The notes: generated by a model from the sequence alone, not told the origin. Positions 18,884-29,832 are shown, counted from the first letter of the stretch. The stretch is 64,000 nt of DNA from Marinobacter sp. es.048 (GCF_900188435.1 NZ_FYFA01000001.1:1364001-1428000), one strand, 5' to 3'. Translations and numbers: made by a program.

Positions 18884-19915
18884 GCGACCGCCCTCCCGGA
18901 GCATCTTCTGCAGAGCATTGCGCAGGTTGCTGATCTGCTCCGGGGTCAAGCGCACCACTTTGGGCAGATCCTCTTCGGCAAGATTCCGCTGGTGAGCGTG
19001 CCTGAGTACTTCCCGAGTACCAATAACCATGCCATCAGTCAGCGGCGTATGTTTCTGCCGGGGCGCTGGCCGTTCTGCCGCCAACAGATAGGCATGATAT
19101 TTGGGAGGAAGACTCCATTCATTCGCCAGAGACTGGCAGGTAGCCCACTGGTACCGCGCCAGAGCATGGCGAACAAGCGCAGGCTCTGGTTCACTCATTG
19201 TGGTGCGTGACCGGCATATGCGTTGCAGTTCCCGACGGACGGTGATGTAGGCCAGTGAAGGCAGCAAACCCACCATGAAGTGGGCGCTGGTGTCGTCGCC
19301 CTGAGTCCTTGCAATCAATTCCGCTGCCCGCGCACAGGTCAGGCCCCAGCGCCAGGCGCGCTGCCCGAAAAGCGCTTCCCGGCTGTTCCTTGCGGCCATC
19401 ATGGGACGCATTACTGCCGCAGAAATGACATTCCGGATGCCATCCACTCCAAGCACAAATACTGCCTGGTCCACCGACTCAATGGCATGGTCGCTGGTTC
19501 GGAAATAGGGGCTGTTGGCAATCTGGAGCAATTGATCGGTCAGCGACGGATCACCAAGAATGATCTCCGTCAGCCGATGGCGGTCAGTCGATTCGTCGGA
19601 AAGTGCCCGCATGAGCATGGGCAGGCTCATGGGTTGCCGTGGGAGTTCTTCCATTTTGTTGTTGGCCAGGCGCTTATGGAGTTCCTCCAGCACTTGGTCA
19701 TAGGAGGAAAGATCGGCCCGAAGAGTTGCGGGTTCGGCGTCCAGCAGCCAGCAGAACAAGTGCTCTTCCAATTGCTGGGCCAGTTCCGGGCCTGTGTCTG
19801 GAGTGTCGTGGGCCGGGTTTTCTGCGGATGGATTGAACAGCCTTGCTTCCGGAGCGGGTGGCGCAGACTGCTTGGTTGCGAATAATCCTGAAATCCAGGA
19901 GAGAAAACCTGGCAT
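18866..19915 (-). CDS. HDOD domain protein
   Basis: 349-residue protein with an HDOD (HD-related output) domain from about residue 95 to 290. Characteristic segments are LPMLMRALSDES, LTEIILGDPSLTDQLLQIANSPYF and SVDQAVFVLGVDGIRNVISAAVM. HDOD proteins act in signalling and stress or motility control, but the catalytic HD pair is usually absent. The first 90 residues are variable and the C-terminal 60 residues charged. It is monocistronic and overlaps the convergent yihY gene by 18 bp. Confidence 0.85.
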   Translation of the reverse strand: MPGFLSWISGLFATKQSAPPAPEARLFNPSAENPAHDTPDTGPELAQQLEEHLFCWLLDAEPATLRADLSSYDQVLEELHKRLANNKMEELPRQPMSLPMLMRALSDESTDRHRLTEIILGDPSLTDQLLQIANSPYFRTSDHAIESVDQAVFVLGVDGIRNVISAAVMRPMMAARNSREALFGQRAWRWGLTCARAAELIARTQGDDTSAHFMVGLLPSLAYITVRRELQRICRSRTTMSEPEPALVRHALARYQWATCQSLANEWSLPPKYHAYLLAAERPAPRQKHTPLTDGMVIGTREVLRHAHQRNLAEEDLPKVVRLTPEQISNLRNALQKMLREGGRSTVRS

Positions 19916-20025
19916 CCGTTGCCTCCGGGTCGAACCTTTTTGAAGTAATGAACCTCCGTTTTCGAGAGTATAGATGTACGACGCATTCTTGCACAGGTTT
20001 TAAGCCCGTGAATTATTGCAGGAAT

Positions 20026-21255
20026 TTACAGGAACGATTCCCCGAACACGAACACCAGCTGGCAGATGCCAGCGCCAAAGCCGAGGAAAGCGCCCACAAG
20101 AATCAGCTTGATTTCATCCTCCTGGAAACAGGGCCGGAGAAGGTCCTGGAATTCCTCGGAAGACAGGGCAATCATCCGCTCGACCATGATGGCCTCGACG
20201 GCCTGGGCGCGGTCTTTCTCGAACACCGGGTTGTTGAAGGATGTCTGTGATATCTCAATGGCTTTCTCGCCAACCTTGTTTTTGAGGGTGGCAAAGCCGG
20301 TGGGCCCGAAGGCCATCTGGGTCAATGCCTTACCCATGCCAGCGGTTTCATCCACAAGCGGTTTGATGTGCTTCTTGACCATGTTTCGGGCCCGGTCACC
20401 TTTGGGGCCGTCAAGAATGGCGTTGATAATGTTGCCAACGGTGAGAATCTCGTGAGTAACAATGTGGCAGAAGGACTCCGCCACGGCCGGCTGGCGTTTC
20501 AGAAACAGGCCCTGAATCCGGAAGGGGCCGACTTTTTTCGCGTGCAGCGGCCGGAAAATCACGTTCAGGGCAATCCAGTTCGTCGCCCAGCCCACCAGAA
20601 GGCCGAAGAAAGGCAACACCCACCAGCTCGGATAGACATACCAGACCGCCATCTGAATCAGACCGAACAGGAAGCCGAAGTAGAGCCCCGAGTTGATGAT
20701 GAAACGGAACTCCACCTCGCCACATTCGATAAAGATCCGGTTCAGCAGCTCCTTGTCGCTTGCCAGGCGCTCGATGACCATGCCTTTGATGTCCAGCAGG
20801 TCTTCGATGTTGTCGGACACATCTTCCACCAGATTATCCACCAGTTGCGGCGTGGATTTGCGGACGCGGTCATAAACCATCTTCCGGGCAGAGGCAGGCA
20901 GGTTTTCCCAGAAGGTGGGGTATTCCTTGAGCATCATTTCGTCCACGTACTCTTCGATACGGGGTTCGACGGAGTGAACGATATGGGTGGCGAGGACTTT
21001 AGGGTCGATCTGCTGAAAGATCTCCCGAACGGTTCCGATCTTTGAAATCGTGGCATCGACACTGATGGCCGCCATTTTGCGGGCTTTGGAAGGAATAATG
21101 CCTTGCCAGCCAAGCAGTGGCGGTTTGCCAATGAACTCCAGTGGGTAGAAAGTCATCTTGATGGCCAGCCAGTTGGTAGTCCAGCCAATCAGGGCGGCAA
21201 TGACCGGGATACTGAGGTATTGCCAGAATTCTTGGGTGCTTAGCAGGCTTGTCAT
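20026..21255 (-). CDS. DUF445 family membrane protein
   Basis: 409-residue DUF445 protein. It has an N-terminal membrane segment (FWQYLSIPVIAALIGWTTNWLAIKMTFYPLEF), a central pair of membrane helices (SGLYFGFLFGLIQMAVWYVYPSW and VLPFFGLLVGWATNWIALNVIF) and a C-terminal membrane helix. The repeated G-W-x-T-N-W-x-A signature is the family mark. Function is unknown. ATG at 21255 is preferred over a longer GTG form beginning at 21318. It is transcribed in the same direction as rsmE and bioA upstream and may be the end of that unit. Confidence 0.85.
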   Translation of the reverse strand: MTSLLSTQEFWQYLSIPVIAALIGWTTNWLAIKMTFYPLEFIGKPPLLGWQGIIPSKARKMAAISVDATISKIGTVREIFQQIDPKVLATHIVHSVEPRIEEYVDEMMLKEYPTFWENLPASARKMVYDRVRKSTPQLVDNLVEDVSDNIEDLLDIKGMVIERLASDKELLNRIFIECGEVEFRFIINSGLYFGFLFGLIQMAVWYVYPSWWVLPFFGLLVGWATNWIALNVIFRPLHAKKVGPFRIQGLFLKRQPAVAESFCHIVTHEILTVGNIINAILDGPKGDRARNMVKKHIKPLVDETAGMGKALTQMAFGPTGFATLKNKVGEKAIEISQTSFNNPVFEKDRAQAVEAIMVERMIALSSEEFQDLLRPCFQEDEIKLILVGAFLGFGAGICQLVFVFGESFL

Positions 21256-21374
21256 CCCGTTACTCGCGTGTGATCGTGTTTTTGCTTTCGGAGTCGACAG
21301 GGATAATGTTGTTGGCACCCCTTTATGTCAATGACTTGCGTGCCGACATGAGACGGCGGCACGGTCGGAGCGGT

Positions 21375-22109
21375 TCAGCCGCCGATGTCACCCCACAGCC
21401 ATTGGCAAATTGCCATGGCCGCCACCGGAGCGGTTTCCGTTCTCAGAACTCGGGGGCCGAGCGCAACCGGCAGGAAACCTTCTTTTTCCGCCTGGGCGAT
21501 TTCCTCGGAGGAAAGCCCGCCCTCGGGGCCGATCATGAGAGCGACGCGTTCCGGGGGGATAATGGACTTCAGAGCGTGTTCGGTGCGGTGGTGTAGAACC
21601 AGGCGAACTTCGCAGTCCCGGCTGTGTTCCAGCCACTCGGCAACGGTCATCACCGGCATTATCTCGGGCACACGCGCACGACCGCATTGTTCGGCGGCAC
21701 TGACGGCAACGGATTGCCAGTGGCGCAGGCGCTTGTCTTCCCGGTCGCCCTTGAGTTTTACGTCGCAACGTTCGGTAGACAGCGGCACGATGCGGGTGAC
21801 GCCCATTTCCACGGCTTTCTGCACCGCGTAGTCCATGCGGTCTCCCTTGGACAGGGTCTGGCCGAGGACGATTTCCAGGGGGGATTCGGTAGTATTGGCC
21901 TGTGGAGTGCCCACCTGGACTTCCACGTTCTTCTTGCTGGCACTGGAAATGGTGGCGGGGTAGTCGTTGCCATCACCGTTAAAAAGCAGCAGTCCCTGCC
22001 CCGGTTGCATGCGCAATACCCGGCCCACATGTTGTGCGGCGTTGTCATCAAGTTCGGCAGTGCTGCCCTGGGCGAGGGCGGAATCGGTATAGATGCGGGG
22101 TATGCGCAT
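21375..22109 (-). CDS. rsmE: 16S rRNA (uracil1498-N3)-methyltransferase RsmE
   Basis: SPOUT-class methyltransferase of 244 aa that methylates U1498 of 16S rRNA. An N-terminal PUA-like part (MRIPRIYTD, HVGRVLRMQPGQ) is followed by a knotted SAM-binding domain with VLGQTLSKGDRMDYAVQKAVEMGV, ERCDVKL, MIGPEGGLS and the C-terminal LGPRVLRTETAPVAA. All hallmark motifs are present. It lies 29 bp downstream of bioA on the same strand. Confidence 0.95.
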   Translation of the reverse strand: MRIPRIYTDSALAQGSTAELDDNAAQHVGRVLRMQPGQGLLLFNGDGNDYPATISSASKKNVEVQVGTPQANTTESPLEIVLGQTLSKGDRMDYAVQKAVEMGVTRIVPLSTERCDVKLKGDREDKRLRHWQSVAVSAAEQCGRARVPEIMPVMTVAEWLEHSRDCEVRLVLHHRTEHALKSIIPPERVALMIGPEGGLSSEEIAQAEKEGFLPVALGPRVLRTETAPVAAMAICQWLWGDIGG

Positions 22110-22138
22110 GAGCTGGTCTCTCAGGTTCCTGGCGGTTG

Positions 22139-23491
22139 TCAGTCGCGAACCGCGATCTCAATGCCTTCCGTTGCAACCTGGGCCAGGTGGCGGATCTGCT
22201 CTTCAGTGATCACGTAAGGCGGCATGAAGTAAACCACATTACCCAGGGGGCGAAGCAAGGCCTGGCGGGTCAATGCGTGCTGGTAGACACGAATGCCACG
22301 GCGTTCCTGCCAGGGAAAAGGCGTTTTCGACGCTTTATCTTTCACCATCTCCACGGCCAAAGTCATCCCATGCTGGCGGATGTCCCCGACATTGGGGTGG
22401 TCTGCCAGGTGCGCCACGGATTCGGCCATGCAAGCAGAGAGTCCGCGGTTGATGTCAATCACATTGTCATCCCGGAAGATGTCCAGGGTCGCCAGCGCCA
22501 CGGCGCAACCAATGGGGTTGCCGGTGTAGCTGTGGCTGTGCAGAAATGCCTTGAGGGTTTCGTAGTCGTCGTAGAAGGCGTTGTAGACATCATCGGTGGT
22601 CAGCACGACCGACAGGGGCAGGTAGCCGGCGGTAAGCCCTTTGGACAGGCATATGAAATCCGGAGTAATGCCGGACTGCTCACAGGCAAACAGGGTACCG
22701 GTGCGACCAAAACCAACGGCGATCTCATCCGCAATCAGATGAACGCCATAGCGGTCGCAGGCTTCCCGCAGTTTGGTGTGGTAGATAGGATGATGCATGC
22801 GCATGCCGCCGGCGCACTGGATCAACGGCTCCACCACCACGGCGCAGATTTCGTCGTGCTTCTCGGCCAGGAGCTTTTCCATAGCTTCAAACTGGCGCAA
22901 TGCATAGGCTTCGTCGGTCTCACCAGACTCCTTGTTGAATGCGTCAGGCGAAGGGGCTGTCAGCACTTCCATGAGTAGTGGCTGATAGGTGTCCTTGTAA
23001 AGCGATACATCGCCGAGTGCGAGGGCGCCCAGGGTTTCGCCGTGGTAGCTGTTGCTCAGGTTCACGAAGTTTTTCTTGGCCGGTTTGCCGTGGTTCTTCC
23101 AGTAATGGAAGCTCATCTTCAGGGCGGCTTCGATGGCAGACGAGCCGTTGTCGGCGTAAAAGACCTTGTTCAGACCGGGCGGTGTAACTTCAATAAGGCG
23201 CTCGGACAGATTGACCACCGGCTCGTGGGTAAAACCGGCGAGGATAACGTGTTCCAGCTCGCCAATCTGTTTCTGGATAGCCGCGTTGATTCTCGGATTG
23301 GCGTGACCGAACAGATTGACCCACCAGGAACTGACGGCGTCTATAAAGCGATTGCCTTCAAAGTCTTCCAGCCAGACACCCTCACCACGCTTGATGGGCA
23401 CCAGGGGCACGGCGCCTTCGTGGTCTTTCATCTGGGTGCAGGGGTGCCACACGGACTTGAGGCCACGGGTGACGAGGTCAGCATTGCGCAT
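22139..23491 (-). CDS. bioA: Adenosylmethionine-8-amino-7-oxononanoate transaminase BioA
   Basis: PLP-dependent class III aminotransferase of biotin synthesis, transferring the amino group of SAM to 8-amino-7-oxononanoate (KAPA). Visible motifs include WHPCTQMKDHE, SSWWVNLFGHANPRIN, NSYHGETLGAL, IADEIAVGFGRTG and the PLP lysine in CLSKGLTAGYLPLS. Length (450 aa) is normal. Other bio genes are not in the window. A probable BirA operator lies 39-70 bp upstream of its ATG. Confidence 0.95.
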   Translation of the reverse strand: MRNADLVTRGLKSVWHPCTQMKDHEGAVPLVPIKRGEGVWLEDFEGNRFIDAVSSWWVNLFGHANPRINAAIQKQIGELEHVILAGFTHEPVVNLSERLIEVTPPGLNKVFYADNGSSAIEAALKMSFHYWKNHGKPAKKNFVNLSNSYHGETLGALALGDVSLYKDTYQPLLMEVLTAPSPDAFNKESGETDEAYALRQFEAMEKLLAEKHDEICAVVVEPLIQCAGGMRMHHPIYHTKLREACDRYGVHLIADEIAVGFGRTGTLFACEQSGITPDFICLSKGLTAGYLPLSVVLTTDDVYNAFYDDYETLKAFLHSHSYTGNPIGCAVALATLDIFRDDNVIDINRGLSACMAESVAHLADHPNVGDIRQHGMTLAVEMVKDKASKTPFPWQERRGIRVYQHALTRQALLRPLGNVVYFMPPYVITEEQIRHLAQVATEGIEIAVRD

Positions 23492-23500
23492 GGTAATTCT

Positions 23501-23590
23501 CCGTCAGACGGTCAGATTCTGGGGTGTCGCTGTTAACCTGTGCGGATATTACAGTTAACAGCGGCCGCTCGCCACTCTGCCGTCTGACGG
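23501..23590. repeat. Pair of 11-bp palindromes CCGTCWGACGG flanking the bioA operator
   Basis: CCGTCAGACGG at 23501-23511 and CCGTCTGACGG at 23580-23590 are near-identical short palindromes placed on both sides of the BirA-like site. The left copy is only 9 bp upstream of the bioA ATG; the right copy lies just before the glnQ stop codon. The arms can pair with each other across the region or act as a protein site; no function is known. Confidence 0.5.
23530..23561. promoter_or_regulatory. Probable BirA operator upstream of bioA
   Basis: CTGTTAACC (23530-23538) and AGTTAACAG (23553-23561) form an inverted repeat with a 14-bp spacer. This follows the half-site and spacing pattern of BirA operators (TTGTAAACC...GGTTTACAA), with the arms as variants. 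It lies between bioA and the ABC transporter gene glnQ, 39 bp before the bioA start. Confidence 0.6.
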
Positions 23591-23595
23591 ATTTG

Positions 23596-24342
23596 TCAGT
23601 GCGCCAAAACCCGTGAAAGAAACGCCTGGGTGCGCTCGTTCTGCGGGTTGTCGAACACGTCGTGGGGTTTGCCCTGTTCCACAATCGCACCTTCGTGAAT
23701 GTAGATCACGCGGTCAGCCACTTCACGTGCGAAGCCCATCTCGTGGGTAACGACCATCATGGTCATGCCTTCTTTGGCCAGCTCCCGCATAACGTCCAGC
23801 ACTTCACCGATCATTTCCGGGTCCAGCGCTGAAGTAGGCTCGTCGAACAACATCAGGCGCGGCTCCATAGCCAGGGCCCGTGCGATCGCAACCCGCTGTT
23901 GCTGGCCGCCGGAAAGCTGGCTGGGGTATTTGTCGGCCTGGTTGCCGATGCCAACCCGGTTCAGCAGTCGCTCGGCGGTGGCGGTGGCAACGGTCTGCGA
24001 TTCGCTCTTGACCTTCTGCGGTGCCAGCATGATGTTCTTTTTTACGGTGAGGTGGGGGAACAGGTTGAACTGCTGAAACACCATGCCGACTTCCTTGCGG
24101 ATCTCGGAGAGGGCTTTCGGGTTCCCGCTCTTGGGAGCCAGCTCCTGGCCCTCTACCTTCAGATGCCCGGATTCAAATTCTTCCAGGCCGTTGACGCAGC
24201 GGATCAGGGTGGATTTGCCTGAGCCACTGGCGCCAATGATGACAACCACTTCGCCTCGCTCGACGGTTAAATCAATATCTTTCAGGACATGCAGGTTGCC
24301 GAAGTACTTGTTCATGCCCTTCATTTCAACAATATGAGTCAT
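23596..24342 (-). CDS. glnQ: Polar amino acid ABC transporter, ATP-binding protein (GlnQ-like)
   Basis: ATPase of a polar amino acid importer, 248 aa. Walker [10 protein letters not shown] (37-45), signature LSGGQ (143-147) and Walker B with [15 protein letters not shown] are intact. The sequence [25 protein letters not shown] context and overall length match the PAAT family (GlnQ, ArtP, GltL). It is the last gene of the three-gene transporter operon binding protein-permease-ATPase and lies 13 bp downstream of the permease. Substrate (glutamine, arginine or another) is not determined by sequence. Confidence 0.9.
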   Translation of the reverse strand: MTHIVEMKGMNKYFGNLHVLKDIDLTVERGEVVVIIGASGSGKSTLIRCVNGLEEFESGHLKVEGQELAPKSGNPKALSEIRKEVGMVFQQFNLFPHLTVKKNIMLAPQKVKSESQTVATATAERLLNRVGIGNQADKYPSQLSGGQQQRVAIARALAMEPRLMLFDEPTSALDPEMIGEVLDVMRELAKEGMTMMVVTHEMGFAREVADRVIYIHEGAIVEQGKPHDVFDNPQNERTQAFLSRVLAH

Positions 24343-24355
24343 GGGTACCTTTCCT

Positions 24356-25027
24356 TCAGACAGAGACCAGTCCGCGCCGCTCGACGTAGCGGAGAATCAG
24401 GGACAGTGAGAGGGTAATGGCGAGATACAGAATCGCGACCACGAAATACACCTCAAACGCGGTGAAGGTATTGGCAATGTAGATCTGGCCCTGGCGTACC
24501 AGCTCACCGACGCCGATCACCGAGAACAGGGACGTGTCCTTGATGCTGACAATGGCCTGGTTACCCAGGGGCGGAATCATCCGGCGGAACGCCTGGGGCC
24601 AGATAACCGACCAGAAGGTCTGGGTACGGGAGAGCCCGAGTGAGAGCCCGGCTTCGGTCTGACCTTTGTCGATGGATTGAACGCCACCGCGAACCACCTC
24701 GGATATATAGGCGCCGGAGTTCAGGGCAATGGCGGCAATACCGGCCGTCAGGGGATCAATGGGGCCGCCGATCAGGTCGGGCAGACCGTAGAAAATGAAC
24801 AGGACCTGAACCAGAATCGGAGTGCCACGAAAGATTTCGATGTAGGCGGTTGCCGGCCACCGCAGGAACCACTTCTTGTTGATGCTTAACAGGCCGAAGA
24901 ATATGCCCAGAGCAAAACCGATCAGAAGACCGCCGAAGGAAATCAGCAGGGTGTAGGGTATCCCTTTTATCAGAAAAGGGATGGAGTCGATGGCAGCCTG
25001 CCAGTCGAACTGAAACTGGAATTCCAC
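24356..25027 (-). CDS. glnP: Polar amino acid ABC transporter permease (GlnP-like)
   Basis: HisM/GlnP-type permease of 223 aa with about five membrane segments. The family motif for ATPase contact appears as [44 protein letters not shown]. One permease gene suggests a homodimer in the inner membrane. It lies 91 bp downstream of the binding-protein gene and 13 bp upstream of the ATPase gene. Confidence 0.9.
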   Translation of the reverse strand: MEFQFQFDWQAAIDSIPFLIKGIPYTLLISFGGLLIGFALGIFFGLLSINKKWFLRWPATAYIEIFRGTPILVQVLFIFYGLPDLIGGPIDPLTAGIAAIALNSGAYISEVVRGGVQSIDKGQTEAGLSLGLSRTQTFWSVIWPQAFRRMIPPLGNQAIVSIKDTSLFSVIGVGELVRQGQIYIANTFTAFEVYFVVAILYLAITLSLSLILRYVERRGLVSV

Positions 25028-25118
25028 AGTGAGAGTCTCCGCAGAGTTTTGGAGTCACGAAGTGCCGGGGCAGGGATGCCCCGGCACAGGGAATCAGACC
25101 TCTGGGGTCCGGGAGCCC

Positions 25119-25877
25119 TTACATGCCTTCAGGCATGGGGCCAAACCACTTCTCGTAGATGGTTTTGTAAGTACCATCTTCCTTCATTGCGGCGAGGGCA
25201 TCGTTTACATCATCAACCCACTCACTGCCGTTCTTGAGGGCGATGCCGTACTGCTGGCCTTCGTACAGCGGTCCAACCGTCTTGACCTTGCCTTCACCTT
25301 TGGTGCGGGCAAAATAGCCTACGTTCGGTGCATCGTAGAAGACGGCATCAATGGCACGGGACATCAGAGCCATGTACATGTCGGAGCTGCCTGGATACGG
25401 AGTAACACCGTCATCTTCTTCAAGGCTCCTTATCAAGTAGTCATAACTGGTGCTGCCGATCTTGGTGCCAATTTTCTTGCCTTCCAGGTCGTCAAATTCG
25501 GTGACGCCATCTTCGCTCTGGCGAACCAGAATACGCAGACCGGAATCGTAGTACGGGTCGGAGAAATCTACGATCTCTTCGCGCTCAGCGGTAATGGTGA
25601 TGCCAGCGATGGCAATGTCCACGTTACCCGTTTGCAGTGCCGGAATGATGCCGTTGAAGTCCATGGTGTTGAGGTCAATTTCGAAACCGGCACGGTCGGC
25701 CACCTCGCGGATGATCTCCATGTCGAAACCGATCATTTCACCGGTTTCCTGGTCCATCATTTCAAACGGAACGAAACTCGGGTCGGTGACGACGCGCAGG
25801 GTTTCTGCGCTGACGGTTCCTGCGGCAACGGTGAGTGCCAGACTGGCGCTAACGGTCTTCAGCCACTTCGTGCTCAT
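25119..25877 (-). CDS. glnH: Amino acid ABC transporter periplasmic binding protein (GlnH-like)
   Basis: Periplasmic solute-binding protein of family 3, 252 aa. A signal peptide (MSTKWLKTVSASLALTVAAG then TVSA-ETLRVV) precedes a bilobed domain. LRVVTDPSFVPFEMMDQETGEMIGFDMEII is the conserved amino-acid-binding opening, and DIAIAGITITAEREEIVDFSDPYYDSGL is the second signature. First gene of the transporter operon. The 333-bp upstream gap must contain its promoter. Confidence 0.92.
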   Translation of the reverse strand: MSTKWLKTVSASLALTVAAGTVSAETLRVVTDPSFVPFEMMDQETGEMIGFDMEIIREVADRAGFEIDLNTMDFNGIIPALQTGNVDIAIAGITITAEREEIVDFSDPYYDSGLRILVRQSEDGVTEFDDLEGKKIGTKIGSTSYDYLIRSLEEDDGVTPYPGSSDMYMALMSRAIDAVFYDAPNVGYFARTKGEGKVKTVGPLYEGQQYGIALKNGSEWVDDVNDALAAMKEDGTYKTIYEKWFGPMPEGM

Positions 25878-26210
25878 ACATTCTCCTTGTCTTTCTTATG
25901 AGGCTCCAATTGCCCGGTAAGGCAAGCCGGACCAATCACTGCTGTTGACTGCGATCTCCGGGGAGCGTTGATGGAACTGCATCACATACACTTTAGACTA
26001 TTGCGCAGATGGGCGCAGGAAATCAAATGCTTGGCGGAGAAGTAAGGGGCGGCTGCATTGTTGGATTACGTTCCTTTGGAACTAATTAGCCTACGATGAT
26101 GGCAGGTTGCAAGGGGCTGGTAGGTCTGCTTGGAAGCAGCTTTGTAGCGTGTGTGAGGATGTAGGTCGGATTAGGCCCAGCGGGCCGTAATCCGACACCA
26201 GAAAACTACA
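25878..26210. other. 333-bp intergenic region between glnH and metF
   Basis: Contains the presumed glnH promoter (minus strand) and, near the metF end, a REP-like hairpin at 26161-26197. No open frame with coding character is seen on either strand. Confidence 0.6.
26161..26197. repeat. REP-like palindrome (GTCGGATTA family)
   Basis: GTCGGATTA-GGCCC-AGC-GGGCC-G-TAATCCGAC is a nearly perfect hairpin 14 bp past the metF stop. A second, degenerate copy of the same GTAGGTCGGATTA...AATCCGAC element occurs at 34198-34229. As a stable hairpin it may end or stabilise the metK-ahcY-metF transcript. Confidence 0.7.
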
Positions 26211-27080
26211 TCAGAAAGCAATCTTCTCCCGCTCACTGATGCCCAGGTTCTTCCAGATACTGATGCTGGGCTCTACCTGGTTCAGGGTATAGAAATGCAA
26301 TCCCGGCGCTCCGGCCCTCAACAGCTTTTCGCACATCTCGGTGACCACTTCCTCACCGAACTTGCGGATGGAATCGCTGTCGTCGCCGTAGGCTTCGAGC
26401 TGTTTGCGAATCCAGCGCGGAATTTCCGCGCCGCACATGTCCGAGAAACGAACCAGGTTAGAGAAATTGACGATGGGCATGACGCCCGGTACCACCGGAA
26501 TGGTAACGCCCATTTTCTCCAGCCGGTCGATGAAGTAGAAGTAGCTGTCGGCATTGAAGAAGTACTGTGTAATGGCGCTGTTGGCACCAGCCTGAACCTT
26601 GCGGGCAAAGTTCTTCAGATCTTCTTCGGCATTGCGAGCCTGAGGATGAAACTCAGGATACGCCGCCACTTCCAGGTTGAAGGTGTCGCCGCTGTGCTCG
26701 CGGATAAACTCCACCAACTCGTTGGCGTAGCGCAGCTCACCGGCGGCACCCATCCCGGAGGGCATGTCGCCCCGGAGGGCGACAATCCGGTTGATTCCGT
26801 GCTCTTTATACAGATCCAGCAGCTCGCCAATTTCCTGGCGGGTTCCCCCGACGCAGGAAAGATGCGGTGCCGTGGAAATGCCCTGGCTATGCAGGTTGAG
26901 CACGGTCTCGATGGTACGGTCCCGGGTGGAACCACCCGCGCCGAAGGTGACAGAGAAAAAGTCCGGATTCACTTCGGCCAGCTGGTTACGCACGTTCTGC
27001 AGCTTTTCCTTGCCCTGGTCGGTCTTGGGCGGGAAAAACTCAAAGCTGAAACGGCGCTTGAACTGTTTCTGGGATTGCAT
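26211..27080 (-). CDS. metF: 5,10-methylenetetrahydrofolate reductase MetF
   Basis: Flavoenzyme reducing methylene-THF to methyl-THF, the methyl donor for methionine synthesis. The 289-residue protein has the expected FEFFPPKTDQGKEKL opening (with the catalytic Glu), TFGAGGSTRD, HLSCVG, ALRGDMP and ITQYFFNAD motifs of the TIM barrel. It lies 12 bp downstream of ahcY and completes the methyl-cycle operon metK-ahcY-metF. Regulation by SahR is likely from the operators upstream of metK and sahR. Confidence 0.95.
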   Translation of the reverse strand: MQSQKQFKRRFSFEFFPPKTDQGKEKLQNVRNQLAEVNPDFFSVTFGAGGSTRDRTIETVLNLHSQGISTAPHLSCVGGTRQEIGELLDLYKEHGINRIVALRGDMPSGMGAAGELRYANELVEFIREHSGDTFNLEVAAYPEFHPQARNAEEDLKNFARKVQAGANSAITQYFFNADSYFYFIDRLEKMGVTIPVVPGVMPIVNFSNLVRFSDMCGAEIPRWIRKQLEAYGDDSDSIRKFGEEVVTEMCEKLLRAGAPGLHFYTLNQVEPSISIWKNLGISEREKIAF

Positions 27081-27092
27081 CTGTTTACCCGA

Positions 27093-28487
27093 TCAGTACT
27101 TGTAGCTTTCTGGCTTGTACGGGCCTTCGACCGGTACACCGATGTATTTGGCCTGCTCCGGCGTCATCCTGGTGATCACGCCACCGAAGCCTTCCACCAT
27201 GGCGCGGGCCACTTCCTCATCCAGGTGCTTGGGTAGAACCTGCACATACACGCCTTTCTCACGGGCATCTTCCGGCAGATCGGCGAACTTGCGCTCGAAC
27301 AGGTACATCTGTGCCAGAACCTGGTTGGCAAAGGAGCCATCCATGATCCGTGACGGGTGACCGGTGGCGTTACCCAGGTTAACCAGGCGGCCTTCGGACA
27401 ACAGAATCAGGTGGTCGTTGGTGGCCTTGTCGCGGTACACAACGTGCACCTGCGGCTTCACCTCGTCCCATTCCCAGTTCTTACGCATGTAGGCGGTATC
27501 GATCTCGTTGTCGAAGTGACCGATGTTGCATACGACTGCGCCAGACTTGATGGCTTTCAGCATGTGCGCGTCGCAAACATTCATGTTGCCAGTGGTGGTG
27601 ACGAGAAGATCGGTGTTCTGCAGCAGATCGCGGTTCACCGCAGACTCGGTACCGGTGTTCACACCGTCAAGGTACGGAGACACCACTTCGAAACCATCCA
27701 TGCAGGCCTGCATCGCACAGATAGGATCGGCCTCGGTCACTTTTACAATCATGCCTTCCTGACGCAGCGAAGCAGCAGAGCCCTTGCCCACATCGCCGTA
27801 GCCAATTACCAGGGCTTTTTTGCCAGCCATCAGGTGGTCGGTGGCGCGTTTGATGGCATCGTTCAGGCTGTGGCGACAACCGTATTTGTTGTCGTTCTTG
27901 GCCTTGGTGACGGCATCGTTCACGTTGATGGCCGGAACCTTCAGGGAGCCCTCGCGCAGCATTTCCTGCAGGCGGTGTACACCGGTGGTGGTTTCTTCGG
28001 TCACGCCGTGGCAGTTAGCCAGCACTTCCGGGTATTTTTCATGGAGCAGGGCGGTCAGGTCGCCGCCATCGTCCAGAATCATGTTCGGTTCCCAGCCCTC
28101 TACGTCGGCTCCGACAGTGCGCTCAAGACACCAGTCGTACTCTTCATCGGTTTCGCCTTTCCAGGCAAACACGGGGATGCCCTGTGCCGCGATGGCGGCT
28201 GCGGCCTGGTCCTGGGTGGAGAAGATGTTGCACGAAGACCAGCGCACGTTCGCGCCCAGCTCAATCAGCGTCTCGATCAGCACGGCAGTCTGAATGGTCA
28301 TGTGAATGCAGCCCATAACGTTGGCGCCTTTCAGCGGCTGCTCGGCCTTGTACTTCTCACGGAGTTTCATCAGGGCAGGCATTTCGCCTTCAGCGATGTT
28401 GATTTCCTTCCGGCCCCAGCCGGCCAGGGAAATATCGCGAACTTTGTAGTCGTCAAAGCTGTTCAGTTTTTCTGCGGGAGTGCTCAT
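27093..28487 (-). CDS. ahcY: Adenosylhomocysteinase
   Basis: NAD-dependent S-adenosylhomocysteine hydrolase producing adenosine and homocysteine. The 464-residue protein shows [30 protein letters not shown], the NAD loop [14 protein letters not shown] and the C-terminal [10 protein letters not shown] ending in Lys-Tyr, as expected for the long bacterial form. It is the middle gene of metK-ahcY-metF. A stable hairpin occupies the 63-bp spacer between metK and ahcY. A 390-codon open frame on the opposite strand is a shadow. Confidence 0.96.
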   Translation of the reverse strand: MSTPAEKLNSFDDYKVRDISLAGWGRKEINIAEGEMPALMKLREKYKAEQPLKGANVMGCIHMTIQTAVLIETLIELGANVRWSSCNIFSTQDQAAAAIAAQGIPVFAWKGETDEEYDWCLERTVGADVEGWEPNMILDDGGDLTALLHEKYPEVLANCHGVTEETTTGVHRLQEMLREGSLKVPAINVNDAVTKAKNDNKYGCRHSLNDAIKRATDHLMAGKKALVIGYGDVGKGSAASLRQEGMIVKVTEADPICAMQACMDGFEVVSPYLDGVNTGTESAVNRDLLQNTDLLVTTTGNMNVCDAHMLKAIKSGAVVCNIGHFDNEIDTAYMRKNWEWDEVKPQVHVVYRDKATNDHLILLSEGRLVNLGNATGHPSRIMDGSFANQVLAQMYLFERKFADLPEDAREKGVYVQVLPKHLDEEVARAMVEGFGGVITRMTPEQAKYIGVPVEGPYKPESYKY

Positions 28488-28515
28488 GGTGTTCTCCTGT
28501 CAGTCAGTTTGGCTT

Positions 28516-28541
28516 GGGCGCATGCCTGATGACATACGCCC
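28516..28541 (-). promoter_or_regulatory. Hairpin in the metK-ahcY spacer
   Basis: On the minus strand GGGCGTATG-TCATCAGG-CATGCGCCC forms a 9-bp stem (one G-T pair) with an 8-nt loop, ending 29 nt before the ahcY ATG. There is no U tract, so it is not a standard terminator. It does not match the SAH riboswitch consensus as I remember it. It may tune ahcY expression or mRNA stability. Confidence 0.5.
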
Positions 28542-28550
28542 GAAATCGGT

Positions 28551-29741
<1,191 letters not shown>

Positions 29742-29832
29742 AACACATGCTCCTCTGTGAGCGATTCAAATTCAGTCCGGTAAGCGACTTTCTTAAAGCG
29801 CTTTCCGGTATCGGGTTTGTTGATTTATGTGA

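Noticed and set aside
27357..28529. 390-codon open frame opposite ahcY
   Set aside because: Shadow of adenosylhomocysteinase; repeated low-complexity composition and no family.
28488..28550. SAH riboswitch before ahcY
   Set aside because: The spacer lacks the conserved riboswitch core that I know; only a simple hairpin is present and a protein regulator explains control.
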